A stretch of 64,000 bases of DNA from Bryobacterales bacterium (GTDB taxonomy: Bacteria > Acidobacteriota > Terriglobia > Bryobacterales > Bryobacteraceae): NCBI GenBank assembly GCA_016721425.1, contig JADKID010000011.1, positions 310,001 through 374,000 of the forward strand, written 5' to 3'. The translations under genes and the position numbers were made by a program. Shown piece by piece: positions 17,674 to 26,327 of this stretch. Each line of letters begins with the position of its first letter. Within the stretch, counting starts at the first letter, position 1. The notes under the pieces are model-generated. The model searched no databases and had not been told where the DNA came from. It saw only the letters and a list, made by a program, of their open reading frames with translations.

Positions 17674-18416
17674 CCGTTGGCCGCTGCTGCCTGCTCTATC
17701 GGCAGAGTCTGTTGGTTCTTGTACTCCAGATCCTCCACCACCACGTTGGTCGGCGTGATGCGGATGATCTTATACCTCTTCTGTACCACCTCGCCCTCAC
17801 CCGGCGTCAGCACGTCGTCCCCTTGCATGCAAAACACGCGCCGCACGCCGCCCCTCAAAGGCAGCGCCGCCCCATAGAACTTCAGAGGGATCGGTGGGGG
17901 TGGCGGTTTCACCACCGGCGGCGGGGGTGGCGGCGGCAACTCCGGACCAATCATCTTTGGCACCGGCTTGGCCTTCACCACAATCTTCGGCTCCGGCAGC
18001 TTCGGACGGCTCGGATCGGCGCTGCCGCCAAAGTCGAACAGGCTCCGGTCCGCCTGCTCAATCCGCACCGCCGCCAGCTTTCCCAGCAGGTCCGTGCGCA
18101 GAGTCGGGTCGATGTCCGCCGAGTTGCTCTCCTCGCCCTTCTTCGGCTTCAACGAAGGACGGAACTCGCGCGGCCCGGCCTTGGAGGGGCCCACCTCGCG
18201 CCGCACCCTCGGACCTTCCTTCTCCGCGGCCACCTTCGGCGCCGCCACGGGTGTGGCAGGGGCTTTCGCCACCGGCTTCGTGTCCGGCTCAGGCACACCC
18301 GTGCTCAGGATGTTCGTATAGAAAAGATACGCCGCCAGCAATAGCAGCCCCGCCAGCAGCCCGGTCTTCCACTTCGGCTCCGACTTCAACTTCAATTCCA
18401 GCTTCGGGGGTCTCAT
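17670..18416 (-). CDS. PilP-like pilus assembly protein
   Basis: 248 residues: cytoplasmic Lys-rich start, one membrane helix (GLLAGLLLLAAYLFYTNIL), a long Pro/Ala/Lys linker with a polyproline stretch, then a C-terminal beta domain (FYGAALPLRGGVRRVFCMQGDDVLTPGEGE, and ITPTNVVVEDLEYKNQQTL) like the PilP/GspC homology region that binds secretin. It has no lipobox, unlike PilP, so a GspC-like membrane anchor is equally fitting. Overlaps its neighbours by four bases on each side. Confidence 0.65.
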   Translation of the reverse strand: MRPPKLELKLKSEPKWKTGLLAGLLLLAAYLFYTNILSTGVPEPDTKPVAKAPATPVAAPKVAAEKEGPRVRREVGPSKAGPREFRPSLKPKKGEESNSADIDPTLRTDLLGKLAAVRIEQADRSLFDFGGSADPSRPKLPEPKIVVKAKPVPKMIGPELPPPPPPPVVKPPPPPIPLKFYGAALPLRGGVRRVFCMQGDDVLTPGEGEVVQKRYKIIRITPTNVVVEDLEYKNQQTLPIEQAAAANG

Positions 18417-19255
18417 TGCTCTTCCTCCCCCCGCGCCGGCTTGCGCACAAAGGTCGGCCTTCGTGGCGGTGCGCCCGCCGGACCGGACCGCGGCTCGCTC
18501 ACCTGATTTTGCACCGGCGGCCGGATCACCGTCTTCATGTCCATCCCCTGCGGCTGCACCGGTGGCCGCACCACGGGCGCCATCACCGGCGCGGGCGGCG
18601 CCATCTGCGCCGGCTCCACCACCGCCGTCCTCACCGGTTCCGCTTCCACCGGCGCCTCCGGCCCGTCCATCCGGAAAAACGCATTCAGTTTCAAACTGAT
18701 CGCCAGCGCGTTGGTCCCCTGTTGCGGCTGCGCCTGCAACTGCTCCAGAATGATCAGCCGCTTCGAGCGGTCAATCGCGTTGACCATCTCGATCAGATCC
18801 GCGTACGTCCCCTCGAAGTTGGCGTTGATGTTCAACATGCCCAGCGTGTCCGAGCCCTCGATCGGCTCGTAGTTGTAGGTGCGGTCCTTGCTCTTGATGC
18901 CCGCCTCGCGCGCCGCCGACGCCAGATCCACCTCCAGCATCGAGTACGCGTTGCGCCGCGGCAGGAAGTACTGCGCCATGAACTGGTCGCCCAGTTCCCG
19001 TCCGCTTGCCGCCTTTTCCACCACCTTCTTCATGCGGTCCAACGATCTCTGCCGGCTCACCAGTTGGTTGCGCTGCGAGATCATGTCCGTCTCCAGTTGC
19101 TCCAGCGTGCCGCCCGGTGTCTGGAATACAAACCACGCCGCGATCAGGTTGGCCACCAGCAACACGCCCAGCCCGATCCGCACCAGGTGCTGCGGGTCCC
19201 GCGTGTGCGCCCTCAGGTCGAAGTTGAGGCTATCGAGATTAAAGCTTTTGCGCAT
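18413..19255 (-). CDS. PilO-like pilus assembly protein
   Basis: 280 residues. An N-terminal membrane helix (IGLGVLLVANLIAAWFVF) is followed by a coiled-coil segment (LEQLETDMISQRNQLVSRQR) and a ferredoxin-like domain around YNYEPIEGSDTLGMLNINANF, the usual PilO plan. The last 90 residues are Pro/Val/Arg-rich and probably disordered. Overlaps the PilN-like gene by 17 bases. Assigned partly from order M-N-O-P. Confidence 0.75.
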   Translation of the reverse strand: MRKSFNLDSLNFDLRAHTRDPQHLVRIGLGVLLVANLIAAWFVFQTPGGTLEQLETDMISQRNQLVSRQRSLDRMKKVVEKAASGRELGDQFMAQYFLPRRNAYSMLEVDLASAAREAGIKSKDRTYNYEPIEGSDTLGMLNINANFEGTYADLIEMVNAIDRSKRLIILEQLQAQPQQGTNALAISLKLNAFFRMDGPEAPVEAEPVRTAVVEPAQMAPPAPVMAPVVRPPVQPQGMDMKTVIRPPVQNQVSEPRSGPAGAPPRRPTFVRKPARGEEEQ

Positions 19256-19811
19256 AGCTCACACTCACCCTGTAGCGGTACAACGGTTCATTCTGCGTCG
19301 GCGGCTGCGAACTCAGCAGTGCCACCGCGCCAAAGATATTGGAGCGCTCCAGCCGCTTCAGCAGGTCGGTCACCTGCTCCGGCGCCTGGGAGCCCACCAC
19401 CATATCGAGCTGGATCAGATTCTCGTTCGTCACATACGGCCGGATCGTCACCAGCCGCACCGACCCCGGGAACACCTTTTCCAGATCGCCAAACAGCCGC
19501 GTCCAACTGATCCCCTTGCGTAGGATCAGCGCATTCAGAAATACGCTGCGATCCATCACCGCCGCGTTCAGAGGCTGCCGCAACTGCGCCTCCAGCCGCG
19601 CGTGCTCGGCATTCACCTGCTTCAACTGCGCTTCGATCCGGGCCGACGCCGCCCGGCTTTCGGCCGCCGCGTCACGCTGCCGCACAATGATCGTCACCAG
19701 CATGATCAACACGCCCAGCAGCAGCACCGCCGTCAAACCTGATGCCACCAGCATCGGCCGGTCTTTGCGGAACGGCTCGCTCGCCAGATTGATGGGGATT
19801 CGCACGCTCAT
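19239..19811 (-). CDS. PilN-like pilus assembly protein
   Basis: 190 residues. Begins INLASEPFRK, the short cytoplasmic motif (related to INLLP of PilN) that docks on PilM. One membrane helix follows (VLLLGVLIMLVTIIV), then a coiled coil and a PilN-type domain (SVRLVTIRPYVTNENLIQLDM). Lies three bases after PilM and overlaps PilO, so the inner-membrane alignment complex is encoded in the standard order. Confidence 0.8.
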   Translation of the reverse strand: MSVRIPINLASEPFRKDRPMLVASGLTAVLLLGVLIMLVTIIVRQRDAAAESRAASARIEAQLKQVNAEHARLEAQLRQPLNAAVMDRSVFLNALILRKGISWTRLFGDLEKVFPGSVRLVTIRPYVTNENLIQLDMVVGSQAPEQVTDLLKRLERSNIFGAVALLSSQPPTQNEPLYRYRVSVSYAQKL

Positions 19812-19814
19812 CGC

Positions 19815-20723
19815 TCAGCCCGCCTCCACCGTTTCCAGATATCCATACAGCCCGGCGTTGTAGGCGCCTGGCGCGCCAAACCGCGATTGCATGCCCGTCA
19901 CCGCCAATCCGAACTCTTCGCTCCACCGCCGCCGCAGCTCGTCCGCCTCGCGCGGAATGCCGCACAACCGCAACACCTGCGGCCGCGCGCCCAGCTCGTC
20001 TTCGGCATAGGCGAACGTCGTCGCCAGCACGTCCGTCGCCTCCTGCTCGCTGGTCTCGTGTAACTGCACGCAGCGCACCATGCGCAACGCCTTGCCCTCC
20101 AGCAGGCTCAGCGACATCACGTTGCCGCTCATCTTCGCCACCACCGAGGGCGACGCTTGTTCATGGCCCGCATCGCCCCGCAAAGAGAGCGCCGAGAGAG
20201 CCGAGAGCGTCACGATGCCGCACTGGAAACCGGCCGCCCGGAACGGCGCCTCAAAGTGCGAGGCCACCTCCCGGTTGATCACCGCCACCACCACGTCCGT
20301 CTTCTTTCCGCCGCCCGGCCGCGGCTGCGGGTAGCACGCAATCACCGCGTTCTCGATATCGAACGGCACCACGCGCTTCACGCGGAAACGCACCAGTTGC
20401 AGCTGCTCGGCCGCGTCCGTCGGAAACGAGTCGAAGTCCAGAACCGTGACTCGCGCGCAGAAGTCCGGCAGCAGCAGCGCCGCCGGCCGCTTGTGCCCGT
20501 TGCCCTCCGGCGCGATGGCCCGCACGGCCGATTCGAACATGCGCGGCTCCTTGACGTTGTCCTCCAAAGGAGAGACCGAGATGCAGCCCTCCGGCAGAGG
20601 CGCCCAATGCACCGTGGCCGGCTCCGCCGTGCGCGCCCACGCGATGCCCGCCTCGCTCACCTCGAAGACAAACTCGGGCGGCGGGTCCGAAACAAACGAC
20701 CGGATTTTGTTCAAAACATTCAT
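19815..20723 (-). CDS. PilM-like actin-fold ATPase of the pilus alignment complex
   Basis: 302 residues starting at the ATG at 20723, 11 bases after the PilB stop. Longer upstream starts would overlap pilB in a frame with no matching sequence. It contains FRVKRVVPFDIENAVIACYP and VVVAVINREVASHFEAPFRAAGFQ, typical of the PilM family. It is somewhat shorter than the usual 350 residues, and the phosphate-binding N-terminal lobe is reduced. Cytoplasmic, expected to bind the PilN N-terminus. Confidence 0.75.
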   Translation of the reverse strand: MNVLNKIRSFVSDPPPEFVFEVSEAGIAWARTAEPATVHWAPLPEGCISVSPLEDNVKEPRMFESAVRAIAPEGNGHKRPAALLLPDFCARVTVLDFDSFPTDAAEQLQLVRFRVKRVVPFDIENAVIACYPQPRPGGGKKTDVVVAVINREVASHFEAPFRAAGFQCGIVTLSALSALSLRGDAGHEQASPSVVAKMSGNVMSLSLLEGKALRMVRCVQLHETSEQEATDVLATTFAYAEDELGARPQVLRLCGIPREADELRRRWSEEFGLAVTGMQSRFGAPGAYNAGLYGYLETVEAG

Positions 20724-20734
20724 CGTCTTGCTCG

Positions 20735-22354
20735 CTACTCGATGAACGTCACCTTGTTGATCTCGCGCATCGTCGTCACGCCCAGCCGCACCTTCTCCAG
20801 CGCCGATTCGCGCAGGAACATCATGCCCTCTTCCTTGGCCTGCCGCTTGATCTCCGTCGCCGGCCGCTTCTCCAGAATCAGTTCGCGGATCTTCTCGCTC
20901 AGGTCCAGCAGTTCGTGGATCGCGCTGCGGCCGCGGAAGCCGGTGCCGCCGCACTCAAAGCAACCCTCGCCCTCCCACATCGGCAGATCCCGCCACTCAT
21001 CCGGATTCAGGCCGCTCTCGCGCAGGAAGTCGTCGTCATACTGCACGCGCTTCTTGCAGTGCTCGCAGATCACGCGGACCAGCCGCTGCGCCAGGATGCA
21101 GTTGAGCGCCGAGACGAAGTTGTACGCCTCCACGCCCATGTTCAGGAAGCGTCCCAGCACGTCCAGCACGTTGTTGGCGTGGACTGTCGTGAACACCAGG
21201 TGGCCCGTCAGCGCCGCGTTGATCGCGATCTGCGCCGTCTCCTGATCGCGGATTTCGCCCACCATCACCTTGTCCGGATCGTGACGCAGAATCGAGCGCA
21301 GGCCGCGCGCAAACGTCAGACCCTTCTTGTCGTTCACGGGGATCTGCGTGATGCCCTTGAGCTGATACTCGACCGGATCCTCGATGGTGATGATCTTGTC
21401 TTCGTCGTTCTTGATTTCGCTGAGCGCCGCGTACAGCGTGGTGGTCTTGCCGGAGCCGGTAGGCCCCGTCACCAGCACCATGCCATACGGCTCCTTGATG
21501 TAGCGGCGGAAGCGCGTGATGTCCGTCTCGGAAAAGCCCACTACGTCCAGCGAGAGCTTGGAGAACTTCTCGCTCATGCTCTCTTTGTCCAGGACGCGGA
21601 GCACGGCGTCCTCGCCATGGATCGTCGGCATGATGGAGACGCGGAAATCGATCAGGCGCCCTTTGTAGCGCACGCGGAAACGGCCGTCCTGCGGGATGCG
21701 CCGCTCGGCGATGTCGAGCTCGCTCATCACCTTGATGCGGCTGATGATGGTGGAGTGCCAGTCCTTCGCAATGGGCGGCATGGCATAGTGCAGCACGCCG
21801 TCGATGCGGTACTTGATCACCACTTCCGTGTCGCGCGTCTCGATGTGAATGTCCGAGGCCCGGCGCTCCAGCGCGTTGAAGATGGTGGTGTCCACCAGCT
21901 TGATCACCGGCGCGATTTCGGAGTCCTGCGCGGTGAGCTTCTCGATCGAGAGCGTCTCGTCGGAGTTCTCGTCGTCGCCCACCACGTCGAGCGCAAAGCC
22001 CTCCGTGATCTCGTCCAGCACCCGCTGCGATTGCTCGGTCTTCTTCAGCAAATCCGCGATCTGCGTCAGCGTCGCGACCTTGACCTTGAGCTTGCGCTTG
22101 AGCAGAATGGAGAGCTCGTCGATCAGGTTCAGGTGCCGCGGATCGGCCAGCGCGATTTCCAGCAGGCTGGTCCGCGATTCCAGCGGCACGAAGTTGTAGC
22201 GGAACATCAGATCGACCGGGATGCTCTTGAAGAGCTCGTTGTCGATCTTGGTCGCCTTCAGGTCCACGAACTCGCAGCGGTAGCGCGCCGCCAGCATCTT
22301 CGCCTGCTCGACTTCGCGCTCCGGATTTGCGGTTTTCAGAACGTCGGTAGCCAT
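20735..22354 (-). CDS. GspE/PilB-type secretion/pilus extension ATPase
   Basis: 539 residues. N-terminal GspE-N (MshEN) domain to about 130; Walker A GPTGSGKT at 297-304; Asp box, Walker B and His box around DPDKVMVGEIRDQETAQIA; and a four-cysteine zinc site (CEHC ... CFECGG) as in PilB/GspE. It powers pilus extension or pseudopilus assembly. Shares one base with the upstream pilC stop (TGATG). Confidence 0.93.
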   Translation of the reverse strand: MATDVLKTANPEREVEQAKMLAARYRCEFVDLKATKIDNELFKSIPVDLMFRYNFVPLESRTSLLEIALADPRHLNLIDELSILLKRKLKVKVATLTQIADLLKKTEQSQRVLDEITEGFALDVVGDDENSDETLSIEKLTAQDSEIAPVIKLVDTTIFNALERRASDIHIETRDTEVVIKYRIDGVLHYAMPPIAKDWHSTIISRIKVMSELDIAERRIPQDGRFRVRYKGRLIDFRVSIMPTIHGEDAVLRVLDKESMSEKFSKLSLDVVGFSETDITRFRRYIKEPYGMVLVTGPTGSGKTTTLYAALSEIKNDEDKIITIEDPVEYQLKGITQIPVNDKKGLTFARGLRSILRHDPDKVMVGEIRDQETAQIAINAALTGHLVFTTVHANNVLDVLGRFLNMGVEAYNFVSALNCILAQRLVRVICEHCKKRVQYDDDFLRESGLNPDEWRDLPMWEGEGCFECGGTGFRGRSAIHELLDLSEKIRELILEKRPATEIKRQAKEEGMMFLRESALEKVRLGVTTMREINKVTFIE

Positions 22355-23562
22355 CAGTTAAAGCTCTCCGCCAGCGAGAAAATCGGAAGGTACAACGACA
22401 CCAGCACGAAGGCCACGAAGATACCCATGAAGATCATGATGGCCGGCTCGATCAGGGTGAGCGTGGCCTGCATCCGCGTGTTCACGTCGTCCTCGTAAAA
22501 CTCCGCCACCGAGTTCAGCATGGAGGGCAGCGCGCCGGTGCTCTCGCCCACCTCGATCATGTCGATGGCCAGCGGCGGGACGATGCCCGTGCTATTCAAT
22601 GCGCCGGAGAGCGGGTTGCCCTCCTTCACCATCTGCTGGGCCCGCGCCAGCGCGCGCCGCAACAGCGGGCTGCCCACCGATTGCGCCGCCGTCTCCATGC
22701 CCTGCACCAGCGGAATGCCGCCAGTCAGCAATGTGGAGAGCAGCCGCGCCAGTTGGGCTACCTGATACTTGGTCCAGATCTCGGCCACAATCGGTGTGCG
22801 CATCTTCACGCGGTCCGACCATTCCTGCCCGCGCTGCGTGCGCAGGAAGAAACGGATGCCGATGATCGTCGCGAAAAACGCCACGGCGCCAGCGACGATG
22901 TACTGTTCCGCCGCCGCGCCGATCGCCATGAGGATCCGTGTGGGCGCCGGCAACTGCGTGGCCGAGGTTGTGTAGAGGGAGGCAAACCGCGGCACCACGA
23001 ACGTGACCAGGAAGACCACCAGCAGGATCACCAGGCAGATCAGCACGCTTGGATACATCAGCGAGAGGATCAGCTTCTTGCGCACCGCCAGCGCCAGTTT
23101 CTGGTAGTTGACGTAGCGCTCCAGCACTTCGCCTAGCGCGCCCGAGCGCTCGCCGGCCATGATCGAAGTGGTGTAGATCGCCGGGAACAGCTCCTGCCGC
23201 TTGAACGCGTCCGAGAGGAGCGAGCCCTGCCGCACGTCGTCGCGGATCTCCTTGACGTAGGGGCTGAGCTTGTTATCGGTGAGCCGCTCGCTGAGCAGGT
23301 CCAGGCACTTCAGGATGGGCAGGCCGGCGCGGAAGAGCGTGACGAACTGCTGGTTGAAGATCAGGAACTTCTCGACGTCCAGCTTCTTCTTCCCGCCCAG
23401 CCCGGCCGAGAGATTGCCGAGCGTCCCCCGCTGCCGGATGGAGTAGATGAGGTAGCCCTGATTGGTGAGCTTGTCGCGCAGCTCTTGCTCGCTGGCCGCC
23501 TCCAGCACCTGCTGCTTGATGTCGCCGCGCGCGTCGGCGTACTTGAGGGCAAACTCCGGCAT
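22354..23562 (-). CDS. Type II secretion system F / PilC inner-membrane platform protein
   Basis: 402 residues: an N-terminal domain with the RGTLGNL region, two T2SSF repeats (FNQQFVTLFRAGLPILKCL; VAQLARLLSTLLTGGIPLV) and three membrane helices, the last being IMIFMGIFVAFVLVSLYLPIF. Length and order are normal for PilC/GspF. Three bases after lolA and overlapping pilB. Confidence 0.92.
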   Translation of the reverse strand: MPEFALKYADARGDIKQQVLEAASEQELRDKLTNQGYLIYSIRQRGTLGNLSAGLGGKKKLDVEKFLIFNQQFVTLFRAGLPILKCLDLLSERLTDNKLSPYVKEIRDDVRQGSLLSDAFKRQELFPAIYTTSIMAGERSGALGEVLERYVNYQKLALAVRKKLILSLMYPSVLICLVILLVVFLVTFVVPRFASLYTTSATQLPAPTRILMAIGAAAEQYIVAGAVAFFATIIGIRFFLRTQRGQEWSDRVKMRTPIVAEIWTKYQVAQLARLLSTLLTGGIPLVQGMETAAQSVGSPLLRRALARAQQMVKEGNPLSGALNSTGIVPPLAIDMIEVGESTGALPSMLNSVAEFYEDDVNTRMQATLTLIEPAIMIFMGIFVAFVLVSLYLPIFSLAESFN

Positions 23563-23565
23563 GGC

Positions 23566-24192
23566 TTACTGCTCCGCCTCCATGATCTCGGCGCCCTTGG
23601 GCGGCGTGTAGCGGAAGATGGCGTCGTTCACCGGCGCGTTCAGCCGTTCGTTGCTAAAGAGGAACTCCATCACGGTGGCGTCCGTGCCCTGGACCAGCAA
23701 ACGGCGGATGACGTTCTGCGGGGTGACTGTGAACTCCACCCGTGTGTAGGGCAGCTTGTCGGATTTGGGCAGCGCGACGATGGTGGAGTCCGCGCCCGTG
23801 TCCTTGAGCTCGAAGTTGCCGAAGTCGCGTTTGAAGTCCAGCTTGCCCAGAAGGAAGGCGAGAGGGGCGCGGAAATCTTCGGTGTCTTTCATGCGGCTGC
23901 GCTCCGCCCGATTCTCCTCAGGTGAATAGAACCAAAGGACTTTGCCGTCGCTGACGAACACTTTGCCGGCCGGCGCGGCGTAGGACCAGCGCATCCGTCC
24001 GGGCTTGCGGAGGGCGAGTTCGCCGGATTCGGTGGTCCGCCGTCCCGCGCCCTGGGCCAGGTAGCGCTGCTCGAAGTGGACCTCGAGGGTAGCGGCGCGG
24101 TTGTACCGCTGCTCCACCGAGCGCAGCACTTCGCTCAAGTCGCGCGCCGGCGCGGCCAGAGACAGCAAGGCAATGAGCGCAATGACCCTCAC
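23566..24192 (-). CDS. lolA: LolA-like outer-membrane lipoprotein carrier
   Basis: 208 residues: signal peptide (IALIALLSLAAPA), then the LolA half-barrel with EVHFEQRYLA, GELALRKPGRMRWSY and GKVLWFYSPEENRAE. Periplasmic chaperone ferrying lipoproteins from LolCDE to the outer membrane. Placed seven bases after a membrane protein and three bases before pilC, so it seems to be co-transcribed with the pilus genes, perhaps to serve a lipoprotein of that system (inference). Confidence 0.85.
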   Translation of the reverse strand: MRVIALIALLSLAAPARDLSEVLRSVEQRYNRAATLEVHFEQRYLAQGAGRRTTESGELALRKPGRMRWSYAAPAGKVFVSDGKVLWFYSPEENRAERSRMKDTEDFRAPLAFLLGKLDFKRDFGNFELKDTGADSTIVALPKSDKLPYTRVEFTVTPQNVIRRLLVQGTDATVMEFLFSNERLNAPVNDAIFRYTPPKGAEIMEAEQ

Positions 24193-24199
24193 ACTAGGG

Positions 24200-24805
24200 C
24201 TAGACGCTGGGAGGGTGTCCGCCGTGCAAGGAAAGTCGGGTCCGGAGTCGCCGGCCTCCGCTGATCAGCAGTGGAACCATGAGCGTTAGGAGGCCGAGCG
24301 CTGCTAGCGTCTTCGCGATCGCCTCGTCCAGCATGCGCCCCACAATCTCATCCTTCATGGCGTTTGGGTGGGTCCCGGTCACCAGTTGAGCATTGGCTTT
24401 GGTGTGCCCGGCAATGTCCGGAGCCAAACTGAGGCGCACCGTATAGCGATGCCCCCGGCTGACGCGGAAGGACCCGATCGAGCGGGTGAAGACTCCACCG
24501 GATTCGAAACTGCCCTCCGACGGGCGTTTGGTAGTGCCTGACGCGACGCGGTTGTTCCCTTCAAACGCTTCCCACGCCGCCGCGAGCAGGTCGGATGCGC
24601 GGTCGCCCGGTAACTCTATAAAAATAAAGTATATGCCATCCAGTCCAGCCTCGAACTCCGGCGTACGAATCTCCGTCTCCCCGAAAGCGATGGGCATTCT
24701 CAAGGGGACGTATTTGTGCCCCAATGGGACGCCCGTCTGGTAGTGGTAATAGGCGGCTGTCGCAAGGATTCCGACCCCAACCCATTGATGCCATTTCAGC
24801 CGCAT
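24200..24805 (-). CDS. Uncharacterised protein with two membrane helices
   Basis: 201 residues: N-terminal helix (WVGVGILATAAYYHY), a 130-residue extracytoplasmic beta-rich domain (SIGSFRVSRGHRYTVRLSLAPDI) and a C-terminal helix (LAALGLLTLMVPLLISG). No family recognised. Seven bases upstream of lolA, so probably the first gene of the pilus operon. Confidence 0.7.
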   Translation of the reverse strand: MRLKWHQWVGVGILATAAYYHYQTGVPLGHKYVPLRMPIAFGETEIRTPEFEAGLDGIYFIFIELPGDRASDLLAAAWEAFEGNNRVASGTTKRPSEGSFESGGVFTRSIGSFRVSRGHRYTVRLSLAPDIAGHTKANAQLVTGTHPNAMKDEIVGRMLDEAIAKTLAALGLLTLMVPLLISGGRRLRTRLSLHGGHPPSV

Positions 24806-25083
24806 GCCCCATTCGACGATACGCCGAATAGATAGGAGAAGTTCAGCCGCTTACGCCCGCCGGCAGGACTTCGCCTCGCGATCCAGGGACGGTGGCTCCT
24901 TCAGTGCCTCGGTTTCCCCCTAGAGCGAGATTCCGACGCTGGCTTTGCCGATTCGCAGGGTGCCTTCCTTGCGAGATTGCTCGAAGAGTTTGACTAGGTA
25001 GTCATTGGTTGTCTTCGAACCACTTGGCTTCGGTTGCTTCGGAGGGATCCACTGGCTTTGTCCTACCTGAATACGCCTTGATC

Positions 25084-25995
25084 TTACTGTGCTTCGGGGG
25101 ACCACGGGTCGCCCCAGTCGGCTTTGCGGGCTGTTCGCCATTCGTCCTTGTTTTTCTTGGTGATGCGGGCGTTCTTCAGGCCGTCGTCTTTGGTGCAGAG
25201 GGTCAGTTCGATCAGGCCGGAGTGGATTTTGGGGTGGCGGAGGATTCGCCCGGGGGCGGGGGTGGATGGCTCTTTGAGGGCGATCAGGTAGGAGTACTTC
25301 TCGTCTTCGTAGCTGAGGTCGCCACCCTTGGCGATCTTGTGGAGGCGGGTGCGTTCGATGCGGACGGCGAAGTGGCACCAGTCCGGGTCGGTCATGGGGC
25401 AGGCGGCCTGGTGGGGGCAGGGGGCGTGGAGGTGGGCGCCTAGCTCGATGAGCTGGGTGCGGGCGGCGCGGATGTGGGCGAAGCCTTCGACGGTGCCGGG
25501 CTCCACGAGGATCAGGGCCTTGGTGGCGAGGTGCCACGCTTCGGCGATCAGGCGGGGGCGCTCGGCGGGGGCTAACTCGTTCAGCGCGTAGGAGATGGAG
25601 ACTGCCTCGTGGGGGTCGAGGTGGGGCAGGCGGCGGAGGTCGGCCTCGATCCAGCGGCCGGGGGTGGTGCCGAGCCATGCCTTGTTGGTCTCGACAAACG
25701 TCACGTCGCAGGGGGCCACCCAGCCGGTGGTGCCGGGGCCGGAGCCCAGGTCGAGCCAGGTTTCGGGCTCGAAGGGGAGCTCGGCTGTGGCGCGGGTCAA
25801 TGCGGCGTAAGTGGCGGGGACGCGGGTGACGAGATAGGCGGCGCGGGCGGCCGCGGTGTTGAGCGCGGGGGGGAGGCCGGCGCGATAGGCGGTGGAGAGG
25901 GCCTCGGCGGCGACGGCGAGCTGAGCTCCTTTGATATCAGCGGTTTCGCGCTCTATCAGTTCACGCAATGGATGAGGAATCGGGGCGGTTTGCAT
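25084..25995 (-). CDS. Rsm22-family small-subunit rRNA methyltransferase-like protein
   Basis: 303 residues. S-adenosylmethionine motif I LDLGSGPG at 81-88, AVSISYALNELAPAERPRL, then a Cys-rich segment CPHQAACPMTDPDWCHFAVR and LSYEDEKYSYLIALKE: the Rsm22 signature known from mitochondrial ribosome assembly proteins, whose cysteines hold an iron-sulfur cluster. The bacterial protein is a little-studied homologue. The 278 bases between its stop and the next gene hold no clear gene. Confidence 0.8.
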   Translation of the reverse strand: MQTAPIPHPLRELIERETADIKGAQLAVAAEALSTAYRAGLPPALNTAAARAAYLVTRVPATYAALTRATAELPFEPETWLDLGSGPGTTGWVAPCDVTFVETNKAWLGTTPGRWIEADLRRLPHLDPHEAVSISYALNELAPAERPRLIAEAWHLATKALILVEPGTVEGFAHIRAARTQLIELGAHLHAPCPHQAACPMTDPDWCHFAVRIERTRLHKIAKGGDLSYEDEKYSYLIALKEPSTPAPGRILRHPKIHSGLIELTLCTKDDGLKNARITKKNKDEWRTARKADWGDPWSPEAQ

Positions 25996-26072
25996 GGTAG
26001 TGGAAGGGCTTGGATGACAGGGGAAAGGGTGGTTTGCTATCCTACTAGTGTCGAGGATCCCCCCAAAAAACT

Positions 26073-26324
26073 ATGGCCAGCAAACCCGCCTTCGCGACCG
26101 GTGCTCAGGTGGAGCACTCGAAATTTGGTCTTGGCAGTGTTGTCACTTGCACAGACCAGCATATCGTGATTAAGTTCGACGAAACAGGCGAGCGGAAATT
26201 CGTCCTGGAGATCGCTCTCCCCTCGATCAAGAAAAGCGACCGTCAGCCGCCAGCCGATAAGAAGCGGGCGACCAAGAAGAAGGCAGCAGCAGCCGCGGCT
26301 CCGGTGGCAGTCGCAGTCGAATAG
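26073..26324 (+). CDS. Small protein with UvrD-tail/Tudor-like fold
   Basis: 83 residues. The first 50 match the pattern G-x2-V-x-H-x2-F-G-x-G-x-V...V-x-F-D-x-x-G-x-R-K-F-V seen in the C-terminal Tudor-like RNA-polymerase-binding domain of UvrD/PcrA helicases. The tail is Lys/Ala-rich (KKRATKKKAAAAAA) and may bind nucleic acid. It lies four bases before purQ, where Firmicute-type operons have purS, and has similar length, but it does not resemble PurS. Confidence 0.65.
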   Translation: MASKPAFATGAQVEHSKFGLGSVVTCTDQHIVIKFDETGERKFVLEIALPSIKKSDRQPPADKKRATKKKAAAAAAPVAVAVE

Positions 26325-26327
26325 GCC

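Noticed and set aside
20915..22498. A 527-codon open frame antisense to the PilB gene
   Set aside because: Shadow of a real, motif-complete gene; composition (Arg, His, Val, Leu) is typical of antisense frames.
24920..25083. A minus-strand frame ending TTNDYLVKLFEQSRKEG...VGISL
   Set aside because: The C-terminal residues look protein-like, but no start codon or ribosome site was found between it and the Rsm22 stop; at most a gene remnant.
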